Source of the DNA: Paracoccaceae bacterium
GTDB lineage: Bacteria; Pseudomonadota; Alphaproteobacteria; Rhodobacterales; Rhodobacteraceae
Reading direction: 5' to 3'
Assembly: GCA_007129775.1 (NCBI GenBank)
Contig: SKUV01000219.1
Span: 1-5,945, forward strand
Length of the DNA stretch: 5,945 nt
Position numbers and translations under genes: made by a program
Shown: positions 5,828 through 5,945 of the stretch, piece after piece
Layout of the letters: each line of letters begins with the position of its first letter
Position numbering within the stretch: the first letter of the stretch is position 1
The notes under the pieces: generated by a model
Told to the model about the DNA's origin: nothing
Database searches by the model: none
Seen by the model: the letters and a program-made list of their open reading frames with translations, nothing else

Positions 5828-5831
5828 CTAG
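5828..5831 (+). repeat. CTAG target duplication, right copy
   Basis: This is the second CTAG, directly after the right inverted repeat. Deleting 5493-5831 would rejoin the permease stop to CGGCAGAGGGCTGAA, the likely original downstream sequence. That sequence holds a weak 5-bp hairpin (CGCCG 5848-5852 with CGGCG 5860-5864) that may once have lain close behind the operon. Confidence 0.6.
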
Positions 5832-5896
5832 CGGCAGAGGGCTGAACCGCCGGCGCGCGCGGCGCTGTCTATCCGTCATGCGCCGCGGCACATTCG
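5832..5896. other. Non-coding stretch between the insertion element and the tetranucleotide repeat
   Basis: Together with the element this makes about 400 bases without a convincing gene after the transporter operon. It contains the weak hairpin at 5848-5864 and an ATG at 5878 that opens into the repeat. No Shine-Dalgarno precedes that ATG. Arg-rich minus-strand frames through here look like GC-driven chance. Confidence 0.5.
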
Positions 5897-5944
<48 letters not shown>

Positions 5945-5945
5945 T

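Noticed and set aside
5612..5891. Short open frames on both strands through the insertion element, considered as transposase remnants
   Set aside because: They are Arg/Pro-rich, run across the element's boundary, and show no DDE-type or other transposase motif.

Overview
The window is GC-rich DNA, roughly two thirds G+C by eye. Codon use, the RhlE-type helicase and a four-gene metal transporter behind a Fur/Mur-type operator all suggest an alphaproteobacterium, most likely of the Rhodobacterales (Rhodobacter/Paracoccus-like). This assignment is inferred from sequence character only.

Layout. (1) Positions 1-722, minus strand: the N-terminal 240 codons of a DEAD-box RNA helicase of the RhlE group, cut by the window edge. 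(2) 723-906: a spacer with a strong nested stem-loop (781-823) in the helicase's upstream region. (3) 907-1110, minus strand: a 67-residue protein of unknown function with one membrane segment. (4) 1111-1361: an intergenic region between divergent genes, carrying a near-perfect Fur-family 7-1-7 operator (1309-1323) just before the transporter operon. (5) 1362-5492, plus strand: a compact operon for a manganese/iron/zinc-type ABC importer of the TroABCD/SitABCD/MntABCD family. Its order is periplasmic binding protein, ATPase, permease, permease. The last three genes are joined by ATGA start/stop overlaps, and a bulged stem-loop separates the binding protein from the ATPase. (6) 5489-5831: a 335-bp non-autonomous insertion element (MITE-like, or an internally deleted IS). 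It has 15-bp imperfect terminal inverted repeats and CTAG on both sides, and sits exactly at the stop codon of the last permease. (7) 5832-5945: short non-coding sequence ending in twelve perfect CTGC tetranucleotides at the window edge.

How the genes work together. The lipid-free or membrane-tethered binding protein is predicted to capture a divalent metal in the periplasm with a His-His-His-Asp site. Two ABC-3 permeases form the membrane channel and the ATPase powers uptake. The upstream operator suggests repression when manganese or iron is sufficient. Both permeases carry a cytoplasmic C-terminal tail that looks like a winged helix, so the channel itself may have a sensing or gating domain. 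The transporter is a known class. The less ordinary parts are the paired permease tails, the stop-codon insertion and the tetranucleotide repeat. I see no RNA gene, CRISPR array or clear new multi-gene system.
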